Assembly (NCBI RefSeq): GCF_004296575.1
Contig: NZ_SAYT01000008.1
Coordinates: forward strand, 1 to 64,000
Reading direction: 5' to 3'
Source: Dyella amyloliquefaciens
GTDB lineage: Bacteria; Pseudomonadota; Gammaproteobacteria; Xanthomonadales; Rhodanobacteraceae
Length of the DNA stretch: 64,000 nt
Positions within the stretch are counted from its first letter, which is position 1; each line of letters starts with the position of its first letter. Shown here piece by piece: positions 17,653 through 27,690 of the stretch. The position numbers and the translations under genes are program-made. The notes under the pieces were generated by a model, which was given only the letters and a program-made list of their open reading frames with translations, made no database searches and was not told the origin of the DNA.

Positions 17653-20412
17653 TCACGGTTGTACCTTGAACGTCCTGGCGGCACGCACATCGGAACTGGA
17701 CGCGCCCACCTGCACCTCGTACTCGCCGGGATCGACGGCGTAGGCGTGATGCTGGTCGTCGTAGTAACGCAGATCGTTGCGCGGCACCACGTCAAAGGCG
17801 ACGCTGCGCTCCTCGCCCGGCGCCAGCGATACACGCTGGAAGCCATGCAGCTCGCGGATCGCACGCGACTGGCGCGGATGCAGCGGCCGCAGGTAGAGCT
17901 GGACCACCTCGTCGCCTGCCCGCTTGCCGGTGTTCTTCACCTTCAGCGTGACCTTGAGGTGCCCGTCGGTTCGCACGCTGGCCTGGTCGAGCGCAAGACC
18001 GGAGTACGCGAACGTGGTGTAGGACAGGCCGTAGCCGAACGGATACAGCGGCGTGCCCTCGAAGTAGCGATAGGTGCGCCCTCGCATGCTGTAGTCGTCG
18101 AACGCGGGTAGCTTCTCGCTGGCCTTGTAGAAGGTCACGGGCAGTCGACCAGCGGGGTTGGCGGCGCCGAACAGCACGTCAGCCACGGCATTGCCGCCGC
18201 GCTGGCCCGGATACCACGCCAGCACGATGCCGGGTACATGCTGCTGCGCCCAGTCGATGGCCAGCGCGGAGCCGGAGGTCAGCACCAGCACCACGGGCTT
18301 GCCGGTGGCCTGCAGCGCTTCCAGCAGCTTCTCCTGCGTGGCCGGCAGGCGAATGTCGGTGCGGTCGCCGCCGGCGAAGCCGGGATAGCCGACCTTCATC
18401 TCCTCGCCTTCCACGTCGCTGTTGAGGCCACCGACGAAGACCACCGCATCGGCTTGTTTCGCCGCATCGATCGCTTCGTCGAACGGCGGCTTGGCGCCCG
18501 GCAATCGCCAGGCCAGCCGCACGTCGGAGTTGCCGTAGTGCTTGGCGTATTCCAGCCGTACGTCGTAGGCCTTGCCGGCCTGCAGGTCGACGAACGCGCT
18601 CGCGGGATGCGTCGCCTTGCCGTCCCATGCATCGAGCAACAGGCGGCCGTCGACATACAGGCGGAAGCCCTCGGTGGCAGCGGCGGCGAGTTCGTAGCGT
18701 CCGGTGACCGGCGGCAGCAGCTGGCCGGTCCAGCGCACGCTGAAATGGTCGTTTTCCAGCGCGCGATCGGCGGGAAACTCGCCGCGCGCGACCAGGTCGT
18801 CGGTGGGCGTGCCGTGGTCCCACTTGAAGCCGATCTTCGCATCGACGCGCGTCAGCACCGGCGCCGACTTGAAGTCGTCGCCACGGAAGTACTCGCCCTT
18901 GAGTCCCTGCTCGGCACCGCCGGCCGCCGCCCGAAGGTAGCGTGCGGCGATCACAGTCCCGGCCCCCTGGCCGTCGAAGCCTTCGACCAGTGGCGCACCC
19001 TGGGCATAGGTAACCTCGGCGTGCGGCAGCGCTTCGCGGATGCCTTCGAGGATGGTCACCGGCGCGGCCGGCGTGCCGTGGTAGTTGCCCAGCAGGGCGG
19101 TCACGTCGTCCGCGGTCGGGCCGATCACCGCGACACGGTGCAGGTCGCGCGACAAGGGCAGGATGCCGTCGTTCTTCAGCAGCACGATCGATTCCTGCGC
19201 CGCGCGGCGCGCCAGCGCGTCGTGCGCCGGCGACTGGTTCGCGGAGTACGGGATCTGCGCCCAGCGCACGCGTTCCGGCGGATCGAACATGCCCAGGCGA
19301 AAGCGGGCGAGCATCAGCCGGGTGAGCGCCGTGTCGATGACCGCTTCGCTGACCAGGCCCTGCCGTACCGCGCTGGACAGCGCGGCATAGGTCTTGCCGC
19401 AATTGAGGTCGTCGCCGTTCTTCACCGCGAGTGCCGCGGCCTGCTCGGCTGTCGCGACGATCTTGTGGTGCGCAAAGATGTCTTCCACCGAGTCGCAGTC
19501 GGATACCACGTAGCCCTGGAAACCCCAGGTCTTGCGCAGGATATCGCCGAGCAGGCGCGGGCTGGCCGAGGCGCTCTCGCCGTTCACACGGTTGTACGCG
19601 CCCATCACTGCATCGACCCCGCCTTCCTGCACCAGTGCCTGGAAAGCCGGCAGATAGGTTTCGTGCAGGTCACGCTCACTGGGATGCACGTCGAACCGGT
19701 GACGCTCGGATTCCGGGCCGCTGTGCACCGCGAAGTGCTTGGCAGTGGCGTCGAGCTTGCGATACACCGGATCGTCACCCTGCAGGCCGCGCACGAAGGT
19801 CACGCCCATGCGCGAGGTGAGATAGGGATCTTCGCCGTAGGTTTCCTGGCCGCGTCCCCAGCGTGGATCGCGGAAGATGTTGATGTTGGGCGACCAGAAG
19901 GTAAGGCCCTGGTAGCGCCCGTGCATGTCGCGCTTGAGGAATTCGCTGTGCTTGGCGCGCGCCTCGTCGCTGATCGCCGTGGACAAGTCGCTCATCAGCG
20001 ACGTGTCGAAGGTCGCCGCAAGACCGATGGCCTGCGGAAACACGGTGGCGCCGCCGGCGCGGGCGACACCGTGCAGGGCTTCGTTCCACCAGTCGTACGC
20101 CGGCACGCCGAGGCGTGGAATCGCCGGCGCGCTGTTCTGCATCTGCGCGACTTTCTCCTCCAGCGTCATGTGCGAGACCAGGTCGGCGGCACGCTCCTCG
20201 AAGCTGCGATGGAGATCGAGATAAACCGGCGTCGCGGTCGCGGTCTTCGCCGCCGCGTCGGGCGCTGCCGCCAGCGAAGGCAGCGCCATCGCCAGCCATG
20301 CGACCGACACCATCGCCGCGAGAAGCCGCGTTCCCCGCACGGCGCGCGTCGCGTCCTTGCCACGACGACTGCCCGTCGCCGTCATGCCTGCCATCCCCAA
20401 ACCCTTGCGCAT
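17653..20412 (-). CDS. GH3 beta-glycosidase with inserted PA14 domain
   Basis: A 919-residue exported GH3 enzyme, probably a beta-xylosidase. An N-terminal signal region ends near residue 50. Domain 1 carries the nucleophile Asp305 in VVSDCDS. A PA14 module (about residues 500-640, including GEYFRGDDF and FRLYVDGRLLLDAWDG) is inserted in domain 2, and an Fn3-like domain ends the protein. PA14 inserts in GH3 enzymes shape the active-site entrance and restrict them to short oligosaccharides. The ATG at 20412 has AAAGGTGAG just before it and starts after the upstream GH43 stop, which rules out the longer frame. Substrate assigned by context. Confidence 0.9.
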   Translation of the reverse strand: MRKGLGMAGMTATGSRRGKDATRAVRGTRLLAAMVSVAWLAMALPSLAAAPDAAAKTATATPVYLDLHRSFEERAADLVSHMTLEEKVAQMQNSAPAIPRLGVPAYDWWNEALHGVARAGGATVFPQAIGLAATFDTSLMSDLSTAISDEARAKHSEFLKRDMHGRYQGLTFWSPNINIFRDPRWGRGQETYGEDPYLTSRMGVTFVRGLQGDDPVYRKLDATAKHFAVHSGPESERHRFDVHPSERDLHETYLPAFQALVQEGGVDAVMGAYNRVNGESASASPRLLGDILRKTWGFQGYVVSDCDSVEDIFAHHKIVATAEQAAALAVKNGDDLNCGKTYAALSSAVRQGLVSEAVIDTALTRLMLARFRLGMFDPPERVRWAQIPYSANQSPAHDALARRAAQESIVLLKNDGILPLSRDLHRVAVIGPTADDVTALLGNYHGTPAAPVTILEGIREALPHAEVTYAQGAPLVEGFDGQGAGTVIAARYLRAAAGGAEQGLKGEYFRGDDFKSAPVLTRVDAKIGFKWDHGTPTDDLVARGEFPADRALENDHFSVRWTGQLLPPVTGRYELAAAATEGFRLYVDGRLLLDAWDGKATHPASAFVDLQAGKAYDVRLEYAKHYGNSDVRLAWRLPGAKPPFDEAIDAAKQADAVVFVGGLNSDVEGEEMKVGYPGFAGGDRTDIRLPATQEKLLEALQATGKPVVLVLTSGSALAIDWAQQHVPGIVLAWYPGQRGGNAVADVLFGAANPAGRLPVTFYKASEKLPAFDDYSMRGRTYRYFEGTPLYPFGYGLSYTTFAYSGLALDQASVRTDGHLKVTLKVKNTGKRAGDEVVQLYLRPLHPRQSRAIRELHGFQRVSLAPGEERSVAFDVVPRNDLRYYDDQHHAYAVDPGEYEVQVGASSSDVRAARTFKVQP

Positions 20413-20425
20413 CTCACCTTTCCCC

Positions 20426-22108
20426 TCAGTCCTTGCCCAGCCGGCGGGCATACGGGCCCACCGTCGTGCCAATGAATCCACCAGCCACGTCGGTGCTCAG
20501 CAACGTGCCGTCCTCGTCGCGCCGCAGCCAATGCCAGCCCGTGCCGTCGTCATAAGCAAAACCGTAGTGGCCGCCATCACCCGCGATCTTCAGCTTCAGT
20601 GTCTTGATGTCATGCGGCAGCGTGGTGGTGGCGACCACCGCCACGTCGTCGCCGCGATGCCGGCGCAATGCGAGGATCCACTCGCTGCCATGGCGCTGCA
20701 CGCCGAGCGCGTACCAGTAGTGTTCGTTCTGGAAAGCGGCCAGCCCCGCCTCGACGCCTTCGTGTGCCGGCACGGCCAGGGCGGTGCTTGCTTCGAAGGC
20801 GAGGTGCTGCTGCGGCCGCGCGAGGAAAGAGGGATTGCGCAGGCTGTCCAGGTCTTCCGCCAGCGGATGGATGGTCAGTTGCCCCGGCTGCGATGCCAGG
20901 TCCGCCCAGGGCCGGCTCGGCACGCGTACGAACAGCCACGACGGGTCGAGCGTTGCCTGGTCGAACTCGTCGCGCCAGCTGAAGTTGCCGCTGTGCGGCG
21001 CCTGCGTCGCGTCCTTCTGGAGGAAGGCCGGCCCCTGCGCGACGGGCCCGATCGCCTGCCCCGGCGGCAGGATGGTCGGCCAGCCGTCCTTCCACGTCAC
21101 CGGCAGGACGAAGGTCTCGCGTCCCGTGTTGTAGTGACCGTGCCCATACGCGCGACTCGCCAGGAATACGGCCCACCAGCTGCCGTCGGTCGCATCGACC
21201 AGGTCGGCATGGCCCGCGTTGATGACCGGGTTCGCCCTGTCCGCAGGCAGATCGCGCTGGGTGAGAATCGGATTGCCCTGGTACGGCGTATACGGCCCCC
21301 ATACCGCACGACTGCGCAGCACCACTTCGGAATGCTGGGGGCCGGTGCCGCCCTCGGCGCACATCAGGTAGTACCAGCCATCCCGCTTGTAGACATGCGG
21401 ACCTTCGATCCAGATCGGCTGCTTCGACGGATCGACGCCACCATCGAGGATCACCCGGCGAGGCCCGACCAGCGCGTGCCGCTCGAGGTCCAGTTGCTGC
21501 ATCCAGATCGCGCGATGACCCTGGTATTTCGGCTGGCCCGCGGGAGCGCCGTTGTTGACAAGGTAGACCTTGCCGTCCTCATCGAAGAACAGCGACGGGT
21601 CGATGGCGCCATCCAGACCGGCCAGCCAGATCGGATCGGACCACGGCCCAGCCGGGTCCTTCGCCGTCGCGATGAAGTTGCCGCCGCTGTCCACCGCGGT
21701 GTTGACCACGTAGAACGTGCCGTCGTGATGCGCGATCGCCGGCGCAAATACGCCACGCGACATGCCCAGTCCGTCGAAGCCGAGCTGCGACGGCCGCTCG
21801 ATCACGTGGCCGACCGCCTTCCAGTGCACCAGGTCGCGGCTCTCGTAGACAGGAATGCCGGGGAAGTACGCGAAGCTGGAGTTGACCAGGTAGTAGCGAT
21901 CGCCCACCCGCACGACGCTGGGGTCGGGGCTGAAGCCCGCGAGCACCGGGTTGTAGTAATGGCCCGGTGGCAGCGGCTGTTCGAACGCCGCGTCGTGGCC
22001 GCGGTATTCGAACCAGTCGAACTGCACCGCATCCTGCGCATGCGCGGCCATGCCCGCCAAGGGCAGCAGCCACGCCACGCATGCACGCAACCACCCGGCC
22101 GGCGACAT
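20426..22108 (-). CDS. exported GH43 beta-xylosidase/arabinofuranosidase with C-terminal beta-sandwich
   Basis: A 560-residue two-domain GH43. A signal peptide (to about MAAHAQ, residue 25) precedes the propeller with catalytic Asp62 (FSPDPSVV), Asp170 (AIDPSLFF) and Glu235 (WIEGPHVY). Residues from about 355 form the concanavalin-like C-terminal domain seen in xylosidase-type GH43 (FSWRDEFDQ start). The start at 22108 overlaps the manD stop by one base. Unlike the unexported GH43 at 3665-4681, it should work in the periplasm on xylo-oligosaccharides or arabinose side groups. Confidence 0.9.
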   Translation of the reverse strand: MSPAGWLRACVAWLLPLAGMAAHAQDAVQFDWFEYRGHDAAFEQPLPPGHYYNPVLAGFSPDPSVVRVGDRYYLVNSSFAYFPGIPVYESRDLVHWKAVGHVIERPSQLGFDGLGMSRGVFAPAIAHHDGTFYVVNTAVDSGGNFIATAKDPAGPWSDPIWLAGLDGAIDPSLFFDEDGKVYLVNNGAPAGQPKYQGHRAIWMQQLDLERHALVGPRRVILDGGVDPSKQPIWIEGPHVYKRDGWYYLMCAEGGTGPQHSEVVLRSRAVWGPYTPYQGNPILTQRDLPADRANPVINAGHADLVDATDGSWWAVFLASRAYGHGHYNTGRETFVLPVTWKDGWPTILPPGQAIGPVAQGPAFLQKDATQAPHSGNFSWRDEFDQATLDPSWLFVRVPSRPWADLASQPGQLTIHPLAEDLDSLRNPSFLARPQQHLAFEASTALAVPAHEGVEAGLAAFQNEHYWYALGVQRHGSEWILALRRHRGDDVAVVATTTLPHDIKTLKLKIAGDGGHYGFAYDDGTGWHWLRRDEDGTLLSTDVAGGFIGTTVGPYARRLGKD

Positions 22109-23358
22109 CACCAGTCCCACATCGAGCCGTCTTCCAGGCGCGCGATCGGCAACTGCTTGGGCGCATACGGGAAGCGGGCCGCGAGCTTTTCGTCGAGGCT
22201 GACGCCGTGGCCCGGCGCTTCGCCGCAGTGCAGGCGACCGTCGCGGAACACGTAGTCGTGCGGGAACACCTCGTTCGTCTCGTCGGAATGGAACATGTAT
22301 TCCTGGATGCCGAAGTTCGGTACCCAGGTGTCGAAGTGCAGTGCCGCGCCCATGCATACCGGTGAAAGGTCGGTGGCACCGTGGAAGCCCGTGCGCACCT
22401 GGTGCAACGCGGCGAAGTCCGCCAGTCGGCGCAGGTGGGTGATGCCGCCGCCGTGCACGATGGTGGTGCGGATGTAATCGATCAGCTGGTTCTCGATCAG
22501 GTGCTTGCAGTCCCAGATCGAGTTGAACACCTCGCCCACCGCCAGCGGCGTGACCGAATGCTGGCGAATCAGCTCGAACGACTTCTGGTTTTCGGCGGGC
22601 GTGGCGTCTTCCAGCCAGAACAGTCGATACGGCTCGAGGCTGCGCGCCAGGCGGGCGGCCTCGATCGGGGTGAGGCGATGGTGCACGTCGTGCAGCAGTT
22701 CCACATCGTCGCCATGATCGGCGCGCAGGCGCTCGAACAACTTGGGCACCACCTCGAGGTAGCGCGGCGTGGACCACACGGTTTCCGCCGGCAGCTCGCT
22801 TTCCGCCGGCTCATACGGCTTGCCGCCGACGGAGATGCCATAGGCCTTCTTCACGCCGGGCACGCCGCATTGCGCACGGATGGCGAGGAAACCCTTTTCC
22901 CTGAAACGGCCGACTTCGTCGCTGGCCTCGCTGATGTCGCGACCGTTGGCGTGGCCATACACCAGCGCGCCTTCGCGCGAACGGCCGCCGAGCAGCTGGT
23001 AGACCGGCAGTCCCGCCATCTTGCCCAGGATGTCCCACAGCGCCACGTCCACCGCGGCGATCGCCGTCATGGTGACCGGGCCGCGACGCCAGTACGCGCC
23101 GCGATAGAAGAACTGCCAGATGTCCTCGATGCGGCCGGCGTCGCGACCGATCAGGTTCGGCACGACGTGGTCCTGCAGGTACGAGGCCACCGCCAGTTCG
23201 CGGCCGTTGAGGGTGGCATCGCCGAGGCCGGTGATGCCCGAACGGGTTTCGATCACCAGGGTGACGAAGTTGCGGCCGGGACAGGTGACGACGACGCGCG
23301 CCGCGACGATTTCGCGATCACGCGAGGAGCCCTGGGGAGTGGCGGGGGTGCTGCTCAT
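22108..23358 (-). CDS. manD: D-mannonate dehydratase, enolase superfamily
   Basis: A 416-residue enolase-superfamily enzyme that dehydrates D-mannonate to KDG. Recognisable are the [11 protein letters not shown]-terminal segment, YGHANGRDI, the Asp-x-His pair in LLHDVHHRL, and metal ligands in [10 protein letters not shown] and AVGEVFNS. It replaces the unrelated UxuA used by Escherichia coli, an arrangement also known from Xanthomonas and Caulobacter. It overlaps the esterase gene by 4 bases upstream and the exported GH43 by one base downstream. Low-activity homologues exist in this family, but the surrounding uxaC, uxuB and kdgK argue for the true dehydratase. Confidence 0.93.
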   Translation of the reverse strand: MSSTPATPQGSSRDREIVAARVVVTCPGRNFVTLVIETRSGITGLGDATLNGRELAVASYLQDHVVPNLIGRDAGRIEDIWQFFYRGAYWRRGPVTMTAIAAVDVALWDILGKMAGLPVYQLLGGRSREGALVYGHANGRDISEASDEVGRFREKGFLAIRAQCGVPGVKKAYGISVGGKPYEPAESELPAETVWSTPRYLEVVPKLFERLRADHGDDVELLHDVHHRLTPIEAARLARSLEPYRLFWLEDATPAENQKSFELIRQHSVTPLAVGEVFNSIWDCKHLIENQLIDYIRTTIVHGGGITHLRRLADFAALHQVRTGFHGATDLSPVCMGAALHFDTWVPNFGIQEYMFHSDETNEVFPHDYVFRDGRLHCGEAPGHGVSLDEKLAARFPYAPKQLPIARLEDGSMWDW

Positions 23359-25361
23359 GGATGGTTTCTCTGGTCGGGCGTCGGGGAGAGGGACAACTCG
23401 AACGGGCCGGCGGGCAGGCCCGATTCGTCGTAGAGCGTGCAGATCGGGCTGTCGGCCCAGCAGTAGCGCACGCGGGTGATCGGCGAGGACCCCTTCGGCG
23501 CGCGCAGCACCACCTGGTGCTGCTGGATGTCCGCACTGGCGTAATGGCAGGAGCCGGGCTGCTCGCCGCAGAGCTCGAAGCCGATCGGTTGGTCCGCGCC
23601 ATAGGCGAGCAAGGCGCCGGTGACGTCACCGAAGCTCAGCGTCACCGCCTCGCCGTCGCGCTTGGCCGCGTTCGCGACCGGGCCCGAAGGCGGCAACGCC
23701 TCGCCATAGACCACATGTCGCGCTGCACGCGCCAGCCGGCGTCCCAGCTCCTGCTTGTTGGCGGGATGGATGTCGGTGCGCTCGCCGATGTCGACCGCCA
23801 CCGCGAGCCCCGATTGCGCATCGTCCTGTGCGGCAAGCCGCTGCGCTTCGCGCACCTGCGCCGAGCCGCTTTCCACCGGATGGGTCGGCGCCGGACCGTA
23901 GCCGGCCAGCTGCACGATGAGCATCGGCAGGTTCGCGCCGAATTGCGCGCGGAAGTCGCCGCGCAGCGCTTCCAGCAACACGCGGTAGTTGGCTGGATCG
24001 CCGGTGTTGGACTCGCCCTGGTACCACAACGCGCCACGCACGCCGTACGCACCCAGTGGCGCGATCATGCCGTTGTGCAAGGTGGCGAGGCCCGCCGTGG
24101 GATGCCATGGCAGGCTCGGCGCCGAACCGTAGGCCTTGGGCACCACCTGGTATTCCCAGGCATCGCCCAGCGATACGGAGGAACCATCCGCGAGGCGCAG
24201 AGCACGCTTGTCGGCAGGGCCATAGAGGCCATCGTCGCGATAGGTGCCGAGCACGTTGATGGCGATCAGGTTGTCGCCCTCGTGCAGCAGGCCGGCCGGT
24301 ACCTTGTAGGTGCGTTCACCACCGTAGCCGGTACCCACCCAATGACCGTTCACCCAGGTCTGGTCGGTTTCGTTGATGGCGCCCAGCGACAGCTCATGGG
24401 CCTGCGCGGCCTGCGCCCTGGTGAGCTTCAGCGTGGTGCGGTACCACAGCATGCCGGTGAAATTGGCCAGCTCCGGCAGGCCCCAGCGCTGCCACGCGCC
24501 CTTGTCGAGCGGTGCATGCTGCCAGCCCTCGTGGCTGACGCGCCCCGGGTTCCACGGTTCGTTGTCCGCGGTAACGCCGGGCCGGCCGTGCCACCACGCC
24601 TGCCACTGCCGGCTCCATTGCTCGCCGGCCTGCGCGGCATCCTTCTGGTGCAGCTCGAGCAGATCCAGCCCGCCGTCGAAGCCGCCGACCTTGCGCAGCG
24701 CCTGCATGCTCATCCACGGCTCGATGCGCGAGCCGCCCCAGGCGGAGACGATCAGGCCCATCGGCACGGCCTCGGTCTTCTGCAGCTCGCGGGCAAAGTA
24801 GTAGCAGGCCGCCGAGAATTCGCCGACGTTCTCCGGCGTGGTCTTCAGCCAGTGATCGCCCGCGGGGATGCGATCCAGCGGCGTGATGCTGCTGACGTTG
24901 TCCACGGTGAGCATGCGGATGCGGTCGTTGTCCGCGTTCTGCACTTCCGAACGGGCATCGAGCGTGCGCTTCACCTGCAGCACCATGTTCGACTGGCCGG
25001 AACAGAGCCACACGTCACCCAGCAGCACATCGTCGATGCTCTGCGATGCACCGCCGGCCACGGATACCCGCAGCGTGTACGGACCGCCGGCCTTGAGCGC
25101 CGGCAACGTGGCCTGCCAGCGACCCTGTGCATCGGCACGGGCACTGATGCGCTTGCCGGCGAACTCGACGGTGAGCTTTTCGCCCGGCCTGGCCTGGCCC
25201 CATACCGGGTTCGCGTGCTCGCGCTGCAGCACCGCATGGTCCTGGAACAGCGGGTTGAGCAGGGCCTCGTCGGCATGGGCCGCACCGGCGCCGAGGCAAC
25301 ACAGCAGCAGCGTGGCGGCAAGGCGACGCTTCATGGGAACGGCGGACACAGCACGGATCAT
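23355..25361 (-). CDS. exported SGNH esterase of the sialate O-acetylesterase family (probable acetylxylan esterase)
   Basis: A 668-residue secreted esterase. A signal peptide of about 30 residues (ending GAAHA) precedes a beta domain, then the SGNH/SASA hydrolase domain with nucleophile Ser124 in CSGQSNM, a galactose-binding-like insert ([13 protein letters not shown]) and the later ALWYQGESN block. Homologues named for sialate in fact often deacetylate plant polysaccharides. Its place between GH67 and manD suggests removal of acetyl groups from glucuronoxylan so that GH67, GH43 and GH3 can act. Start 25361 overlaps the GH67 stop by 4 bases (ATGA); an alternative Met at 25334 gives a shorter signal peptide. 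Confidence 0.85.
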   Translation of the reverse strand: MIRAVSAVPMKRRLAATLLLCCLGAGAAHADEALLNPLFQDHAVLQREHANPVWGQARPGEKLTVEFAGKRISARADAQGRWQATLPALKAGGPYTLRVSVAGGASQSIDDVLLGDVWLCSGQSNMVLQVKRTLDARSEVQNADNDRIRMLTVDNVSSITPLDRIPAGDHWLKTTPENVGEFSAACYYFARELQKTEAVPMGLIVSAWGGSRIEPWMSMQALRKVGGFDGGLDLLELHQKDAAQAGEQWSRQWQAWWHGRPGVTADNEPWNPGRVSHEGWQHAPLDKGAWQRWGLPELANFTGMLWYRTTLKLTRAQAAQAHELSLGAINETDQTWVNGHWVGTGYGGERTYKVPAGLLHEGDNLIAINVLGTYRDDGLYGPADKRALRLADGSSVSLGDAWEYQVVPKAYGSAPSLPWHPTAGLATLHNGMIAPLGAYGVRGALWYQGESNTGDPANYRVLLEALRGDFRAQFGANLPMLIVQLAGYGPAPTHPVESGSAQVREAQRLAAQDDAQSGLAVAVDIGERTDIHPANKQELGRRLARAARHVVYGEALPPSGPVANAAKRDGEAVTLSFGDVTGALLAYGADQPIGFELCGEQPGSCHYASADIQQHQVVLRAPKGSSPITRVRYCWADSPICTLYDESGLPAGPFELSLSPTPDQRNHP

Positions 25362-27583
25362 GGTCGATAGCCCGGCACGAAGGGAAAGGAAAGCGATTCG
25401 TAATAGGAGAGCGGGTGTTGCGGCGGCGCGTAGCCGGCCGGCAGCGGCAGGCCGTTGAGGCTCTGGAAATAGGCGATGCTGGCATCGCGCCACCACAGCG
25501 CCTCCTTCTCCTGGATGCCGAGGAAGACCGCGGCCTTGCGATAGCGTTCGGCGTCGATCCGGCCATCCATGCGCTGCCAGGTCGCGCGCATCTGCTTCAC
25601 CTCGTCGACGCCCTGCGTGTAATGCACGACGAGTTCGTCCCACAGCGTGCGGCCCGAACGCATGCGGTAATTCCACGGCACATGGTGGAACCACAGCAGA
25701 TAGGCATCGGGAATCTTGCTCAGGTCGTTGAAGGTGCCCGCCACGGGTGGCGCGTACTGCGCCACGGCATTGCTGCCGCTGCTGCTGCGGTCGAAGCCGA
25801 TGCCATCATGGTCGGCGCGGTGGTAGTACACCGGCGTCCAGTCGGCGCGCGGGCCGCTGGCATCCCACGGTGCCGGCCCATAGTGATGGCCCTTGCCCAT
25901 CAGGTGGTGCAGGCCCAGCGGCGTCATGTAGTCGACCACCGCTTCGCGCGACTGCATCATCATGTCGACCACCGGCTTCACGAACGCCGCGTCGTCGGAG
26001 AAGGTCATGCGTACCCATTCTTCCGCGATGCTGCGCGCGTCCAGCATGGGGTTCCAGGCCAGGCGCCCGTAGGCGTACCAGTTGGCCTGGTTGAAATCCG
26101 AACCGCTCCAGTCGCGATCGGTGCCGATGTTCGCCACGCCGGCGATGCCGGTGAGCGCATGGCCGTCGAGTTCGCCGTCGATCACCCTGGCGACGGTGGA
26201 GCCCTTGCCCCGGGCCATGGTGTCGGCACGCAGCGTCTCTTCGAACAGCGGGCCGAGGTAGGCCAGGTGCGTGGCAAAGCCCAGGTACTCCTTGGTGACC
26301 TGGAACTCCATCATCAGCGGCGTCTTGGGCATCGCGCCGAACAGCGGGTTGAACGGCTCGCGCGGCTGAAAGTCGATCGGGCCGTTCTTCACCTGCAGCA
26401 GCACATTCGCGCGGAACTTGCCGTCCAGCGGCTTGAACTCGGTATAGGCCTGCTTGGCGCGGTCGTCCGTATTGGCCTGCGAGTACACGAACGCACGCCA
26501 CATCACGATACCGCCATGCGGCGCCACGGCATCGGCGAGCATGTTGGCGCCGTCGGCGTGGGTGCGGCCGTAATCCTGCGGACCGGGCTGGCCTTCGGAG
26601 TTCGCCTTGACCAGGAAGCCGCCGAAGTCGGGAATCAGCGCATAGATCTCGTCCGCCTTGGCACGCCACCAGCGCTGCACGGCGGGGTCGAGCGGATCGG
26701 CGGTCTTCAGGCCGCCGATCTCGATCGGCGCGCTGAACTTCACGCTGAGGTAGACGCGGATGCCGTACGGGCGGAACACGCCCGCCAGCGCCTTCACCTT
26801 GTCGAGGTACGGCGGCGTGAGGATCGCGGCATTCGCATTGACGTTGTTGAGCACCGTGCCGTTGATGCCGATGGAGGCATTGGCGCGCGCGTAGTCGGTG
26901 TAGCGCGGCTCGAGCCAGTCGGGCAGCTTCTGCCAGCCCCAGATCGAGTTGCCGGCGTAGCCGCGCTCCACGTGGCCGTTCAGATCGTCCCAGTGGTCGA
27001 GTACGCGCAGCTTCATGCGCGTGGTCTCGCGCAGGTCCAGTCCGGCGATGGAGCCGCCGGTCTGCAGCAGGCGAAGCAGGTGGAACGCGCCGTACAGGGC
27101 GCCGACATCGTCCGCAGCAGCAACCACCGTCACCGGATGGCCGGCTATCACCGCGCTGCGGATGAGGTAGCCATCATGACCGAGACCGCGGGTGTCGAGC
27201 CTCAGACGCGCGATGGTGGGCGACGAGGCCGGCGTGCCGACCACGACGGCGCCGTCCACGCTCACTGCATCGGAGGTGGGGGGCGTCTGTCCCAGCAGGC
27301 CGCCCAGACCACGCAGCAACTCGTCGCGTGCGGCCTGCTGTCTCGGCGTGGCGGCCGGCAGCACCAGCTGCGCCACATGGCCTCGGTAAGCAGCCGCCTG
27401 CGCCTCGGGTAGCGGGCGATAGCGCAGCCACAGGTCGTAGCCGTCCTCCGCGTGCGCCAGGCCCGCCCCCGACAGCGCAAGCACGAGCACCAGCACGAGC
27501 CGAAACGCAGCCGTCAGGCGGCTTCCCGCATGCTTTGCGCAGCGAAATGGTAGAAAAAGTCCGACGGCGGTTATCGCTAACAT
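25358..27583 (-). CDS. GH67 alpha-glucuronidase
   Basis: About 740 residues, first gene of the eight-gene operon. GH67 enzymes cut (4-O-methyl)glucuronic acid from the non-reducing end of xylo-oligosaccharides. Family segments include YRPLPEA near the start, WGWQKLPDW, GGFLVKANSEGQPGPQDYG holding the catalytic acid Glu, and FHHVPWNYRM near the end. A hydrophobic stretch ending GAGLAHA at about residue 45 looks like a signal peptide, so the enzyme is probably periplasmic. The start is uncertain: the ATG at 27583 lies on the operator at 27569-27582, and the signal peptide would be unusually long, so a non-ATG start nearer 27520 is possible. Confidence 0.9.
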   Translation of the reverse strand: MLAITAVGLFLPFRCAKHAGSRLTAAFRLVLVLVLALSGAGLAHAEDGYDLWLRYRPLPEAQAAAYRGHVAQLVLPAATPRQQAARDELLRGLGGLLGQTPPTSDAVSVDGAVVVGTPASSPTIARLRLDTRGLGHDGYLIRSAVIAGHPVTVVAAADDVGALYGAFHLLRLLQTGGSIAGLDLRETTRMKLRVLDHWDDLNGHVERGYAGNSIWGWQKLPDWLEPRYTDYARANASIGINGTVLNNVNANAAILTPPYLDKVKALAGVFRPYGIRVYLSVKFSAPIEIGGLKTADPLDPAVQRWWRAKADEIYALIPDFGGFLVKANSEGQPGPQDYGRTHADGANMLADAVAPHGGIVMWRAFVYSQANTDDRAKQAYTEFKPLDGKFRANVLLQVKNGPIDFQPREPFNPLFGAMPKTPLMMEFQVTKEYLGFATHLAYLGPLFEETLRADTMARGKGSTVARVIDGELDGHALTGIAGVANIGTDRDWSGSDFNQANWYAYGRLAWNPMLDARSIAEEWVRMTFSDDAAFVKPVVDMMMQSREAVVDYMTPLGLHHLMGKGHHYGPAPWDASGPRADWTPVYYHRADHDGIGFDRSSSGSNAVAQYAPPVAGTFNDLSKIPDAYLLWFHHVPWNYRMRSGRTLWDELVVHYTQGVDEVKQMRATWQRMDGRIDAERYRKAAVFLGIQEKEALWWRDASIAYFQSLNGLPLPAGYAPPQHPLSYYESLSFPFVPGYRP
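27569..27582 (-). promoter_or_regulatory. xyl-box-like operator at the GH67 operon
   Basis: GGTTATCGCTAACA keeps the CGCTAACA half of the xyl-box, while the other half is changed (TTAT instead of GTAG). It lies between the GH67 operon and the divergent LacI gene and overlaps the GH67 ATG at 27583. GATAAC inside it could serve as a -10 box. Autoregulation of the LacI gene from the same site is possible. Confidence 0.65.
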
Positions 27584-27690
27584 ATGCAAGAATGAACTCC
27601 TATCCGATCCGACATCAGCACTGACAGCGACGGCCGAGGCCGGTGCAGCACGGGCCTCGTGGTGTCAGCGCCGCGCGAGGAAAAACGGCA

